A stretch of 64,000 bases of DNA from Sulfurimonas sp. (GTDB lineage Bacteria > Campylobacterota > Campylobacteria > Campylobacterales > Sulfurimonadaceae), in contig JAUZSC010000040.1 in NCBI GenBank assembly GCA_030949825.1, forward strand, positions 1 through 64,000, in the 5' to 3' direction. The notes under the pieces were generated by a model. It saw only the letters and a program-made list of their open reading frames with translations, was not told where the DNA came from and searched no databases. The position numbers and the translations under genes were made by a program. Below, in pieces: positions 46,589 through 56,815 of the stretch (the stretch's first letter is position 1; each line of letters begins with the position of its first letter).

Positions 46589-46976
46589 AACAAATTCCAT
46601 TAAAAACAAGATTATTAGATTCTAAGGTAAAGTTACTTTTACTTTGTGCTTCTTGGATTAAACTACTTGTATCGAGATAAATATCTAAGATAGTATTACA
46701 TTTTGAACACACAACATGCGCATGTTCATCTTTAATAAGTTCGTAAACATTTTTTTTATGAGGGATTTGTACTTCGCTTAAAAATAATTTTTCTAACATG
46801 GTATGAATGTTTTTATATACAGTAGCAAGAGAAAGAGATGGAAAACTAACACTAAGTAATTTGTACAGTTCATCAATGTTTAGATGTCCGTGTAAAGAAA
46901 GAATATTAACAATCTCTAATCTTTGAGGGGTTACTGTTAGTTTCTTTTCTCGTAATAAATCTACATACGCTGTCAT
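46572..46976 (-). CDS. Fur-family regulator, PerR-like
   Basis: 134 residues. Winged-helix domain at 1-80 (LTVTPQRLEIVNILSLHGHL, then LSLATVYKNIHTMLE). Metal sites: H-A-H with C-x2-C (DEHAHVVCSKCNTILDI) and a terminal C-x2-C (GICSSCEA). Divergent from rubrerythrin, a peroxide-defence gene, which makes a peroxide regulator more likely than an iron regulator, though Fur-type binding cannot be excluded. Confidence 0.82.
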   Translation of the reverse strand: MTAYVDLLREKKLTVTPQRLEIVNILSLHGHLNIDELYKLLSVSFPSLSLATVYKNIHTMLEKLFLSEVQIPHKKNVYELIKDEHAHVVCSKCNTILDIYLDTSSLIQEAQSKSNFTLESNNLVFNGICSSCEA

Positions 46977-47026
46977 AATTCTTCCTATTTATATATTTCG
47001 TATTATATTTAGTTAATTCTTTAGAT

Positions 47027-47082
47027 ATAATTATTATTAGTTGATAATTATTTTCCTTTAAGTTAATAAAGACTATAATTAT
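47027..47082. promoter_or_regulatory. Three ATAATTAT boxes between perR-like gene and rubrerythrin
   Basis: ATAATTAT, itself a palindrome, occurs at 47027-47034, 47044-47051 and 47075-47082. The third contains the likely -10 box TATAAT of the rubrerythrin gene. Fur/PerR operators are made of such AT-rich inverted repeats, and the divergent regulator is the obvious candidate to bind here, controlling both genes. Confidence 0.6.
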
Positions 47083-47118
47083 TCCAAGGATAAAAATTAT
47101 CCATTTAAAGGATTTATA

Positions 47119-47778
47119 ATGAGACAGTACGAAACATACAAATGTGATAAATGTGGTAACGAAGTAGAGGTTCAAACAGTTGGCGGTGGTAGCTTACACT
47201 GTTGTGGGCAAGAGATGCAAATGACAACAGAGAATTTAACATCTGTAAATCTATTAAAAGCTTTCGCTGGAGAGTCACAAGCAAGAAATAAATACGAATA
47301 CTTTGCTAAAGTAGCACAAAAAGAAGGTTATAGAGATATTGCTGAGCATTTTCAAAGAGCTGCTAACAATGAAAAGCAACATGCTAAAATGGAGCTTGCC
47401 TTAAATAATAGAATGATGAATGATTCTGAGAATAGCTTTGGAAATACAAAAGAGAACCTTCAAATGGCAATAGATGGAGAGTCCTACGAAAATGTAACAA
47501 TGTACCCTGACTTTGCACAAATTGCAAAAGATGAGGGGCATAAAGAAGCTGCTCGATTGTTTACAGGAATTGGAAAAATCGAAATTGAACATGAAAAAAT
47601 GTTTAGAATGCTTTTAGAAAGATTAGAAGCAGATGCAGAATTTTTAAGTGAAAATGAAGAAGAAGCATGGATTTGTGAGGTATGTGGACATGTTCACTAT
47701 GGTAAAAAAGCCTTAAAAACTTGTCCTGTTTGTAAGCATGGAGAAGAATATCAATCACGATTGCATTCTCTTAAATAA
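47119..47778 (+). CDS. Rubrerythrin, reverse-type with N-terminal desulforedoxin-like domain
   Basis: 219 residues. Residues 1-38 form a four-Cys iron site (YKCDKCGNEVEV, then LHCCGQEM). Residues 45-175 are the ferritin-like di-iron domain (FAGESQARNKYEYFAKVAQK, NNEKQHAKM, DGESYENVTM and KIEIEHEKMF). The C-terminus is a rubredoxin-like site (WICEVCGHVHYGKKALKTCP, then C). It reduces hydrogen peroxide. Having iron-sulfur-type sites at both ends is notable. Confidence 0.92.
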   Translation: MRQYETYKCDKCGNEVEVQTVGGGSLHCCGQEMQMTTENLTSVNLLKAFAGESQARNKYEYFAKVAQKEGYRDIAEHFQRAANNEKQHAKMELALNNRMMNDSENSFGNTKENLQMAIDGESYENVTMYPDFAQIAKDEGHKEAARLFTGIGKIEIEHEKMFRMLLERLEADAEFLSENEEEAWICEVCGHVHYGKKALKTCPVCKHGEEYQSRLHSLK

Positions 47779-47823
47779 ATGGTATCTTTTTTGCTTTAAA
47801 ATAAAAAACGATTAAGGGAACAA

Positions 47824-50153
47824 ATGGCTGTTGCAGAAGAAGAGATAGTAATAATTGCTGAAGATGATGCTGCAGAATTTGATGGATTACAAGAAGAAAC
47901 GGAAACTCCCCTCGATTATGAAGCAAAAAAGAAAAAGATAATTATTTTTGGAGGTGCTGCAATTGCACTTACTTTGATAATTCTCATTGTTCTTCTCATT
48001 GTCTTTAAATCTTCCCCCGAACTTGATTCATTTTCAATGGACACCATTGAAGAAAAACTCTTGCAAAACAAACAAAAACCAATAGAGCCAAGTAAATTAG
48101 AAAATATGATTGCTAAAGCGAATTATTTGTACTCAAGTGGTTCAAAAAAAGATGCTCTTAACCTTTATGAAAAAATTGCACAATACAGCGAAGCAATTTC
48201 TTTATATAACTTAGGTGTAGCACAACTAAAAAATGAACAATATGAATTAGCATTAACAACATTTCAAAAAGCTATTAACAATCATGAAAAAAGATGTGTC
48301 AGTGCTATAAATGCCGCTGTATGCTCACTTCATTTAAAAGATGAAGAAAATTTCAAGTATTACATCGATTTAGCCTATGCTTATCTTCCAAATGAATTCA
48401 ATTCTCCTTTATATTCATATTACTACACCCTTATAAATTATTATAATAAAAATTATCTTGAAGCCCTCAGTTCACTTGCTAACCCAAGTTCAAAAGAGTA
48501 CCCCGAAGTACAAAAACATTTAAGTGCAAAAATCAACGCTTTATTTGAGAATAATTATGATGCTATAGAAGCCATGGAAAAAAATGTTCATCCCAAAGAT
48601 AGTTTTAGTCTTGCTCTGCTTTATGCAAGAGTAGGCGATCTCACTTTAGCACAGCAATACCTTGAAGATTCTATACTAAAAAATAGTGAACCAGCTAAAG
48701 CTCAACTTGCTCTTGGATTCATCAAGTTAAAAGCAGGTCAGATAAGTTCAGGAGCAAAAGAGATACAAAATGTAACAGATATGTTTCCCGAGGAAGTTTA
48801 TAAAGATTATCCTATAAAAGTTACATTAAAAGATACACTTTTTGACGCTAAAAAAGCACAAAAAGCATATAGGGAAAAGGTGGGAAATTCTAAACTCATA
48901 AATTATCAAAAAATATTTTACTTTTCACCTTATAAAATTTTCAATGCAAAGCAAACAATAAGTTATATACGAAAAGGTAATGCAAATATTTATATTGACA
49001 ATATTGCTTCTGCAAAAAACTATTTAAAGAAAAGTTCATCTTCTTCTCTTGTAAATAAAGGAATTGCAACTGCAATCAAAAAAGCTCTTTCTTTTCATAT
49101 ACGAGCAGCCAATAATGACTTACAAAAGCTTATAGAAATACAACCTAAACATTCTATTTACATTACAACTTAGCACTCACCTTTGCACAAATGGGTGATA
49201 TGAAAAATGCACATCAACATTTTCTTCGCTCCTACCATCTGGATGCTAAAAATTATTTATCTGGTGTTTACGCGGTAATGACTTCACAGTTAATAGACAA
49301 AGAAAATATGAAAATGCAAAGTATTTTAAGAGATTCTATCAACCAAGAAGAGCCTAGTGAATCAAGAATGCTGTATAAAACACTTTTAAATATTTCAAAT
49401 AATAATGTACTTTCAAGTATAGACTGGTTAAATAATGACTATAAACAAAGACCACTGTATTTAGCAATGGATATAGTTATCGCTTTAAATTTAAATCGTT
49501 TAGACTATGCTCAAAAGTCTTCTAAAAAATTATCTATACTTCTTCCAAATGACATACTTCCGCATATGATGTATATCGATTCTTATTTTAGCGAGCTTAA
49601 TGATGATAAGTATCCCCGAGAAGTTTATAAATATCTTAAAAACACTAAACTAAACTTTGCTGACTTATATTTTGGTCCTGCCATTAGCAGATACCTTTAT
49701 ATACAACAAAACTTGATTACAGGTAGATTATTTTTCTTAAGAGAGCATTTAAAAGATCTAATTGCTACGACTAAAGAGCCATTACATGAGCTGATTTCAA
49801 GCTTAGCCTTTGCATCTTTACTTGATGGTGCTTACGAAGAGTCCTATACTCTTTATAATCAACTTATCGATGAACTCAAAGTTAGAGATGCAAAGACACT
49901 CTTTTTAGGAGCAGTAGCATCTACTGCTGCTGGACATCATGAAAATGCTATCGCACTCTTAGAACTTTCTAAAATGAAAGATAAAACATTTGCTGAGAGT
50001 AGATATGCATTAGGACTTTTGTACTTAGAGATTCAAAATAATGAGGGGGCTGTTATTCAGTTGTCAAATGTAGCAAACAATAGTTTTGTATCTGAGTATT
50101 TTAACTTTGACATCGATACAGACAAGCTATTAGGTTTAAGAAAAATACCCTAA
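47824..50153 (+). CDS. Large TPR membrane protein, one frameshift
   Basis: Joined product of about 776 residues. Acidic cytoplasmic N-terminus, one TM helix at about 39-63 (IIIFGGAAIALTLIILIVLL), then a long periplasmic array of TPR-like helices (KANYLYSSGSKKDALNLYEK, SLYNLGVAQLKNEQYELAL, QMGDMKNAHQHFLRSYHL and more to the end). The break at about 49158 is a missing base (IYHYNLAL can be restored), not inside a long homopolymer. Probably a scaffold in the periplasm or for motility; no direct clue. Its end overlaps the convergent Psd-like gene by 18 bases. Confidence 0.78.
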
Positions 50154-50765
50154 TAATGTTTGCGAAGCTTTTACTTCATCATCTAAATGAACATTTAATC
50201 TAAAGTTCTCAGGAAGATAAACCTCAGATATTCCATTTACCATAACTCCGTATCTTGAAGATTGAATAATTTGCTTGTCTTGTACACTATCTGTTTTAAT
50301 CCCGCAAAAACTTTCTTGTACTCTATGCGTTATTTTTACTTTATTGGCATGAATATCTTCAAATACTAAAGTTGTATTTTCATTGAGTTTCTTTCCAAGA
50401 GGGCTTTGTAAAGTCAGTCTACTCCCACTGTACTTACCTTGAGAAGAAACTTTTGCATTCATTGGTGCACGAAACAAAGAAACATCTCCATAGCTACTTT
50501 TAAGACTTAGTTTATAAAAATATTCTGAGTCATCAAGTTCTTCTATATCTATAATTACACCATCAACTGGAGAAAGAACACTTTTTTCCTGAACTATTGT
50601 TAATTCTCTTTCTGGATTTCTAAATACATATATAAAAAATACACTGAACGCAAAAAACATAATTGCTAAGAATTCTAAATCAGAAAGAAGAGTAAGAACA
50701 AAAACACCTAAAGAATATGCAATATAGTTCCAACCTTCTTTGGCTACCGGGAAAAGATTAGTCAT
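50136..50765 (-). CDS. Phosphatidylserine-decarboxylase-related protein, catalytic residues absent
   Basis: 209 residues. Two TM helices at about 13-48, then a Psd-like barrel: VLSPVDGVIIDIEEL, RAPMNAKVSSQGKYSG, and near the end SSRYGVMVNGISEVYLPENF. In true Psd the last motif reads F-G-S, and the Ser is cut to make the pyruvoyl cofactor; here the residue after Tyr-Gly is Val. The His normally before R-x-P is Leu (SLFRAP). By this reading the protein cannot decarboxylate. It starts eight bases inside ftsH, a pairing I recall from other Campylobacterota. Confidence 0.75.
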   Translation of the reverse strand: MTNLFPVAKEGWNYIAYSLGVFVLTLLSDLEFLAIMFFAFSVFFIYVFRNPERELTIVQEKSVLSPVDGVIIDIEELDDSEYFYKLSLKSSYGDVSLFRAPMNAKVSSQGKYSGSRLTLQSPLGKKLNENTTLVFEDIHANKVKITHRVQESFCGIKTDSVQDKQIIQSSRYGVMVNGISEVYLPENFRLNVHLDDEVKASQTLLGYFS

Positions 50766-52725
50766 CTTTAGAAGGTATATCTTTTACCATTTTCGCGTCT
50801 TCTTTTAGCTCTTGAGCAATCTCATCAACAACAACATCTACTTTTGACTCTAATCCATTTCTATCTTCAAAGTCTATAATAATATCGCGTACTTCATCAC
50901 CCGTAATATTTTCTTTTTTATAAAGAAGTGCAACCATATCTTCAATAGCATCTCTATACTCTTCTAAACGAGCCAAAACAAGCTTGTAATGCTCATCTAA
51001 AGAGCTCTTAATGAAATCGTCCATCTCTTGTGCCATCTTGTCGCTATACTCACGAGCAGCTGACTGACCTCCACCTAAGAAAGACTGTCTACTTTTTTCT
51101 AAAACCATAAGTCCAGCAACATCAGTCATTCCGTATGTTTGAACCATGGATTTAATAATATCAGTAGCGCGTTCTAAATCGTTGCCTGCACCCGTAGAAA
51201 TCTCACCAATAAAAACTTCCTCTGCAGCACGACCACCTAAAAGAACATCAACTTCAGCCCAAAGTTCATGGCGTTGCATCATAAACTTATCTTCTTCTGG
51301 TTTGTTTAAAGTGTATCCTAGTGCAGCAAGACCACGAGGAACAATAGAAACCTTAGATACTTTTTTAGCACCTACTGTAGTTTCAGCTAAAAGAGCATGA
51401 CCACTTTCATGGTAAGCAACAATCTTTTTCTCTTTAGGATTAATTCTACGAGATTTTTTAGCAAGTCCAGCAATTGCACGCTCAACTGATTCAAATAAGT
51501 CAGCTTGTTTAACCGTTTTTTGACTTTTACGACCTGCAAGAAGTGCTGCTTCATTAATAATATTTGCTAAATCAGCACCTGCTAAACCTGCAGTTAAACG
51601 TGCTATTTCTTCTATTTGAACGTCATCGTCCATTTTTACATTTTTCATATGTACTTTAAGAATCTTAATACGTCCAGCATAATCTGGTTTATCTACAAGA
51701 ACCTGTCTGTCAAAACGTCCAGGACGGAGTAAGGCAGCGTCAAGAACTTCAGGTCTATTTGTCGCAGCTAAAATAATAACTGGAGTATTTGTACCAAAAC
51801 CATCCATCTCTGCTAAAAGTTGATTTAAAGTTTGTTCTCTCTCATCATTTCCACCCATCATACCACCAGCAGCACGACTTTTACCAATAGCATCTATCTC
51901 ATCGATAAAAATAATACTTGGAGCATCTTTTTTAGCTTGCTCAAATAAATCTCGAACACGCGCAGCACCAACACCCACAAACATTTCAATAAAACTCGAA
52001 CCACTTACTGAGAAAAACGGAACTTCTGCTTCACCAGCAACTGCCTTAGCTAAAAGTGTTTTACCCGTACCAGGAGATCCGACAAGTAAAACACCCTTTG
52101 GAATCTTTGCACCAATCTCAACATAACGCGCAGGATACTTAAGAAAATCTACAATTTCTTGCACTTCTTCTTTTGCTTCTTCTACTCCGGCTACATCGTC
52201 AAACTTAGTGTCTGGTTTTTCAGAACTTACCATCTTTTTAGAATTACCCATACCAAGAATACCACCACCCATACTTTTTTGCATACGCCCTGCAAAAAAA
52301 CATCCAAATCCCGATGATTATTAAAAATGGAAGTAACCAACCAAACATTTCAGTAAACCAATTTGTTTCACTAAAACCTGTGTATTCGATTCCTTGTTTG
52401 TCTAATTCTTTAACAAAATCTACATCACCACGAACAATTCGAGTCGTATATATTTGTCCATCACTCGAGCGTGCTTTTATATATGTTTGACCAATTTCTA
52501 CTTTTGAAACACTTTTTTTGAAGCAACAAGTGATTTTAACTCTGAATAACTCACAGATTTTGTTCTTGTATTTTGAGTGTTCATGCTATCTGACATTGTG
52601 CCATTACCATCACCGACTAAGGCTTTAAACACGAGAATCATCACAACTGAAAATACAGCGAATGTTATCAGTGGGTTTTTATTAAAAAAATTATTATCGT
52701 CATCATTAGGTTTTTTATTTTCCAT
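50758..52725 (-). CDS. ftsH: ATP-dependent zinc metalloprotease FtsH, two frameshifts
   Basis: Membrane AAA protease that degrades misfolded and regulatory proteins. Joined product about 655 residues. TM1 at about 19-38, periplasmic part, TM2 in [19 protein letters not shown], Walker A GSPGTGKT, Walker [12 protein letters not shown], second region of homology [20 protein letters not shown], and zinc site HESGHA. The A run 52294-52300 has one base too many and the T run 52513-52519 one too few. FtsH is normally essential, so these are almost surely sequencing errors. Confidence 0.95.
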
Positions 52726-52738
52726 TTTTATTTCTCTT

Positions 52739-53567
52739 TTATTTTAATTTTAAAATTAATGTTACCCATTCTTCTTGGGCTATTCTTTGTATAACTTCAC
52801 AGTCTTTATAAAAATTCATTACTTTTGTTTCATACTTATCTAAGATTCCAGATAAAACTAAAATCCCATTCTCTTTAAGAGCAGACTTTAACTCTTTTGC
52901 AATAAATGTTAATACATCAGCCACAATATTTGCAAGAACTACATCATATTTTTTTTGAGTCCTTCATACAAGAACCTTCCCAAATATTATGAAATTTCAC
53001 ATTATTCAAATCAGCATTTCTAATGGAGTTTTCAACTGAAACCATATCTGTATCGCAAGCATCAACTAATGCTCCTAACTTAATTGCCCCAATAGAAAGA
53101 ATGCCACTTCCACATCCAACATCTAAAAGTGTGTCGTCTTTTTTCACATACTCAGCAACTGCTCGAAGCGCAGATGCGGTAGTTGGATGATGCCCTGTTC
53201 CAAAAGCTAGTGCTGGATCAATTTCAATGTTGATTAAATCTGGACTTGCTTGTGTCCATGTTGGATGAATGTAGAATTTATCTATAGCTAAGGGTTCAAT
53301 ACTTTTTTGATATTCAGCAACCCAGTCACTATTTTTTTGCTTTGTTTGCACGCATTCAAGTTCTATTGTTTGACTAAGCGCTTTGTTGAGTGCTTCTTGA
53401 AATTGCTCGAGACCCCATTGAATCGTTTCTAAGGAATCTTCATTTCTAATAATAAAGCCATCATCCGTCTCCTCAAATCCAACTTCTACTGTATCTGATA
53501 AAAAGTCTGAAAAAAGAGGAAGATGAGATGAAACTTTAACTACTAATTCATAGTAGTATTCTTGCAT
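52739..53567 (-). CDS. prmA: Ribosomal protein L11 methyltransferase, one frameshift
   Basis: Joined product of about 275 residues. The N-terminal substrate domain is shorter than in E. coli. Rossmann methyltransferase: DPALAFGTGHHPTTASALRA, motif I TLLDVGCGSGILSIGA, DACDTDMVSVENSIRNA, and after the shift YDVVLANIVADVLTF (the N-I-V catalytic motif). The T run 52949-52956 carries one base too many. Thirteen bases separate it from ftsH. Confidence 0.9.
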
Positions 53568-53569
53568 TA

Positions 53570-53941
53570 TTAAGAAACACCCATTACAGCACCAAGCTTT
53601 TCTTTAAGTACCTGAGGAGTAAATGGTTTAACAATATAGTTATTTACACCAGCTTTAAGTGCAGTAATTACTTCTGCCTTACCACCTTCGGTAGTAACCA
53701 TTATGATTGGAGTATCTTTAAATCTTTCATCAGCACGAACTTTTTTAACAAGTTCTAGACCATTCATCTCAGGCATATTCCAATCAGTAATAAGCATTTC
53801 AATATCTGGATTTTTATCCATCTGAGCCCAACCCTCAACACCATCAGCACCTTCTAAGATATCTTTATATCCAAGTCTCGCTAAAGTATTTTTAATAATA
53901 CGACGCATTGTAGAGCTATCATCAACAACAAGTAATTTCAA
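53570..53941 (-). CDS. cheY: Chemotaxis response regulator CheY
   Basis: 123-residue stand-alone receiver domain. LLVVDDSSTMRRIIKNTLAR holds the acidic pair (Asp 7, Asp 8); the phospho-acceptor is Asp about 53 in MLITDWNMPEMNG; Thr in IIMVTTEGG and Lys in YIVKPFTPQ complete the site. The W after the acceptor and N-M-P-E-M-N-G are typical of CheY. Two bases upstream of prmA. The CheX-like protein at 24887 is a candidate phosphatase for it. Confidence 0.94.
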   Translation of the reverse strand: MKLLVVDDSSTMRRIIKNTLARLGYKDILEGADGVEGWAQMDKNPDIEMLITDWNMPEMNGLELVKKVRADERFKDTPIIMVTTEGGKAEVITALKAGVNNYIVKPFTPQVLKEKLGAVMGVS

Positions 53942-54012
53942 TTGAAATCCTTTTCTTTAATATATTTATAATTTTATGAATTTATTATAACAAATTTCTG
54001 TTTATATTTGTA

Positions 54013-54723
54013 TTAATCTAAGAGCTTGAACATTTTAGCAAGGTCTAATCTTCCCTCATAATATGCTTTACCAATAATCACACCATCAACTTCTTTTGTA
54101 GCTATCAGCGCTTCGATATCGCTCGCATCTTTAACTCCACCGCTCGCAATAGTACTTATTCCACTCGCTCTTGCTATATCTAAAGTAAATTCAACATTTA
54201 CTCCGCTAAGTGTTCCATCTTTACCTACATCGGTACATATAATTGCTTCAACGCCTGCATTTGCAAACTCTTTAGCTAAGTCCGTAGCCTTCATAGAAGA
54301 GACTTCTCCCCAACCCTCTACTGCTACAAAGCCGTCTATTGCATCTATGCCTACTGCTATTGGGTATTTTGAAGCCATATCTCTTACAAACTGAGGGTTT
54401 TTAACAGCAATAGAACCTAAGATTATTCTATCTATTCCAATATCAAGCATTTTTTTGATAGTTGCTTCATCGCGTATTCCACCACCAAGTTCAAGCTTCA
54501 CATTACAATTTTTACGGATTTTAATAATCTCTTCAAGGTTCTTAGGCTCACCTGCAAATGCACCATTTAAATCAACTAAATGTACCCACTCTGCACCCAT
54601 CTCCTCAAATTTCTTCACTAAACTCCACGGCTCATCTGAGTAAATTTTTGCACTATCCATCAAGCCTTTTGTAAGGCGCACTGCTTTTCCATCTTTTAAA
54701 TCTATCGCGGGGTATAAAGTCAT
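54013..54723 (-). CDS. hisA: ProFAR isomerase HisA
   Basis: Histidine biosynthesis. 236-residue beta/alpha barrel with [16 protein letters not shown] (catalytic Asp 8), [25 protein letters not shown] (second Asp about 127), and IASGGVKD. Fourteen bases after hisH. Confidence 0.96.
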   Translation of the reverse strand: MTLYPAIDLKDGKAVRLTKGLMDSAKIYSDEPWSLVKKFEEMGAEWVHLVDLNGAFAGEPKNLEEIIKIRKNCNVKLELGGGIRDEATIKKMLDIGIDRIILGSIAVKNPQFVRDMASKYPIAVGIDAIDGFVAVEGWGEVSSMKATDLAKEFANAGVEAIICTDVGKDGTLSGVNVEFTLDIARASGISTIASGGVKDASDIEALIATKEVDGVIIGKAYYEGRLDLAKMFKLLD

Positions 54724-54737
54724 TGTTATATAAACTC

Positions 54738-55349
54738 CTATAAGTTAATAAAATTTTCTAAAATTTTGAGTCCATTGTCATGGCTTTTTTCTGGGTGTGG
54801 CTGGATGCCAAAGACATTTCCCTCTGCAACAGCAGATGTAAACTCATATCCATAATTTGTTCTACCTATAATGCTATCTTCATTTTCACACACGGCGTGA
54901 TAGGTATGCACAAAGTAAAGGTAATGTTCTTCATCAAGGTTTTCAAATAAAGGATGCTCTTTTGTAAATATTCGGTTCCATCCCATGTGCGGTATTTTTA
55001 AAGGCTCTCTAAACGCTGTACTATCGAAGTGTTTCACCTTTCCCTTGATGATACCAAGACCCTCGTGCGCTCCAAACTCTTCACTCGAGTCAAAAAGAAG
55101 TTGCATACCAAGGCAGATGCCTAACATATACTTTCCACTCTTGGCGTATTCACGCAAAGCATCTGTCATATTTCTCTCTTTTAAATGCTCCATAGCATCT
55201 CCAAAAGCACCCACTCCTGGAAGAATCAACTTATCGTAGTCTTTGAATTTATCGGGATTACTCTCAACAACAGTTTCACATCCAAGTTTTGCAAATGCGT
55301 TTTGAACACTTGCTAAGTTTCCCATGTTATAATCAACAATAGCTATCAT
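54738..55349 (-). CDS. hisH: Imidazole glycerol phosphate synthase glutaminase subunit HisH
   Basis: 203-residue class I glutamine amidotransferase. [19 protein letters not shown] at the N-terminus, [12 protein letters not shown], nucleophile Cys about 80 in [13 protein letters not shown], and His/Glu in [14 protein letters not shown]. HisF, its partner, is not in the window. The ATG overlaps the stop of the upstream PDC-sensor gene by one base. Confidence 0.96.
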   Translation of the reverse strand: MIAIVDYNMGNLASVQNAFAKLGCETVVESNPDKFKDYDKLILPGVGAFGDAMEHLKERNMTDALREYAKSGKYMLGICLGMQLLFDSSEEFGAHEGLGIIKGKVKHFDSTAFREPLKIPHMGWNRIFTKEHPLFENLDEEHYLYFVHTYHAVCENEDSIIGRTNYGYEFTSAVAEGNVFGIQPHPEKSHDNGLKILENFINL

Positions 55350-56263
55350 CAGGACTCTAAGCTCTCATCTATTTTTGTAAACCTTATGTAAATAGCTAAG
55401 GAAATGAGTAGCATTGAAACGCCGGCAACGATATACATTGCATTTACTAAATGCTCTGGATCTGTAATTGCAAATTTAAACACAAGCATCAAAGCTTCAA
55501 TAGAAAGTGCAATAATAATAGAACCCAAAAACTTCACCATTGTCTTATGTGGTCCGGATATATTATGCTCTTTATGCTGTCCTAGCACCTCTTCTTCTAT
55601 AAGCGTTTTAACCAAATCAAATATGGCCAGGGAAAGCGTGAGTAAAATAGTTGCTTTAAACATTTCATCAATTGAGAGATGCCCCATTGATATTTCTGCA
55701 ATAAAAAAGTTCTGAATTCCGTGTACAAAAAGCAATAAAGCGACAGCCGTTAATGCAAATGCAAAACAAATATATGCAAATTTAAAAAAAGTTGAAAAAC
55801 CTTCATCCAGAGTATCTAAATGCGAAATCGAGAGTACTTCATTTAAAGGCATATCAATACATGCGACAAATTTCAGTTTATCTTGATTATCAAAGATAGG
55901 ATACGAAGCAGTAATCGTTAATTCTTGTGTAATCAATGATGGATAAGGATCCGTCATAGTACATCTTTTTTCTTTGACAGCACGGTAATAATAAGCACGG
56001 TCAGCACGAATTCGACCTATTCCATCTGTATCTTCTTTTGCATCTGGTAAATATGTAGGGGTAACTTGCTGACCTTTATGATCTAAAAGGTAAGCACCCT
56101 CACAATTTGCCAAATCTGCTTTTAAACTTAAAAGCTTAGGAACAACCATGCTTTGGCTTAGGTCTTCAATCTTGTTTGGAAGATTATTTGAAAAAAGGAA
56201 ACAAAAATATGCGCGTGCTTTCGTTCGCCCTTTTGCGAAATGTTGTATATCGTCAGATGCCAT
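55349..56263 (-). CDS. PDC/Cache sensor protein with PsiE-like membrane part
   Basis: 304 residues. The first 150 residues resemble a PDC (Cache) ligand-binding domain (ANCEGAYLLDHKGQQVTPTY, YYYRAVKEKRCTMTDPYPSL, TITASYPIFDNQDKLKFVAC), but there is no obvious N-terminal TM helix. Four TM helices follow (about 160-295), with the pattern of PsiE-like proteins (HGIQNFFIAEISMG, then ILLTLSLAIFDLVKTLIEEE). No output domain is fused, so signalling would need a partner. Overlaps hisH and the next upstream gene by one base each. Confidence 0.78.
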   Translation of the reverse strand: MASDDIQHFAKGRTKARAYFCFLFSNNLPNKIEDLSQSMVVPKLLSLKADLANCEGAYLLDHKGQQVTPTYLPDAKEDTDGIGRIRADRAYYYRAVKEKRCTMTDPYPSLITQELTITASYPIFDNQDKLKFVACIDMPLNEVLSISHLDTLDEGFSTFFKFAYICFAFALTAVALLLFVHGIQNFFIAEISMGHLSIDEMFKATILLTLSLAIFDLVKTLIEEEVLGQHKEHNISGPHKTMVKFLGSIIIALSIEALMLVFKFAITDPEHLVNAMYIVAGVSMLLISLAIYIRFTKIDESLES

Positions 56264-56745
56264 TAATTAAATCCTTCTTTTTTATTCTCTAAATTTTTAC
56301 TCGGTTCTGTGTTATGTGCCAAACTCGGACTAAATACTTTTTTTATAATCGACCTGAAGCCTTTTTCATTCTCTTCATACTCTCTCTCAGCCTCTTGTAA
56401 AGATGCTTCCCATGCTCCAGAAAAGCCAGGTGCATTCAACATCATCTTGCGTAATGCACCATCATAAATATTTAAAAGTCTCACTTCCGCACGACCTGGT
56501 TTTTGACCAAGTGTTTTCACTGAGATGCGCAAGTTCTCATTTTCTTTTTTTAATTTTTCTAATTCAAGTTCAAGGTTTTTACTCCCCTCTCCTGTTATTT
56601 TCATTTGACGGTTTAAATGTTCTCCAAACTCTTTTAATTCTTTTTTGTAAGTACGAACTTCAAATCTTGACTTAATGTAACTCAAAAACCATCCTAAAAC
56701 AAAGCTAGCAATGATTAACAGTATTCCAAATAAAGTATTTTCCAT
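56263..56745 (-). CDS. Membrane-anchored coiled-coil protein, 160 aa
   Basis: TM helix at about 5-22 (FGILLIIASFVLGWFLSYI), a coiled coil at about 35-85 (EHLNRQMKITGEGSKNLELE and onward), and a short helical segment RLLNIYDGALRKMMLNAPGF. Not recognised as a named family. Coupled by a one-base overlap to the PDC-sensor gene, suggesting the products act together. Confidence 0.68.
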   Translation of the reverse strand: MENTLFGILLIIASFVLGWFLSYIKSRFEVRTYKKELKEFGEHLNRQMKITGEGSKNLELELEKLKKENENLRISVKTLGQKPGRAEVRLLNIYDGALRKMMLNAPGFSGAWEASLQEAEREYEENEKGFRSIIKKVFSPSLAHNTEPSKNLENKKEGFN

Positions 56746-56802
56746 AATTCGTCTCCTTGTATTATTTAATTATATCATACAATGATAAAATTGTAAATTG
56801 GC

Positions 56803-56808
56803 TATAAT
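56803..56808 (+). promoter_or_regulatory. -10 box very close to the waaC start
   Basis: Consensus TATAAT seven bases upstream of the ATG at 56816, with no Shine-Dalgarno between. As at lnt, transcription would begin at or next to the start codon. Confidence 0.4.
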
Positions 56809-56815
56809 TAGCTTA

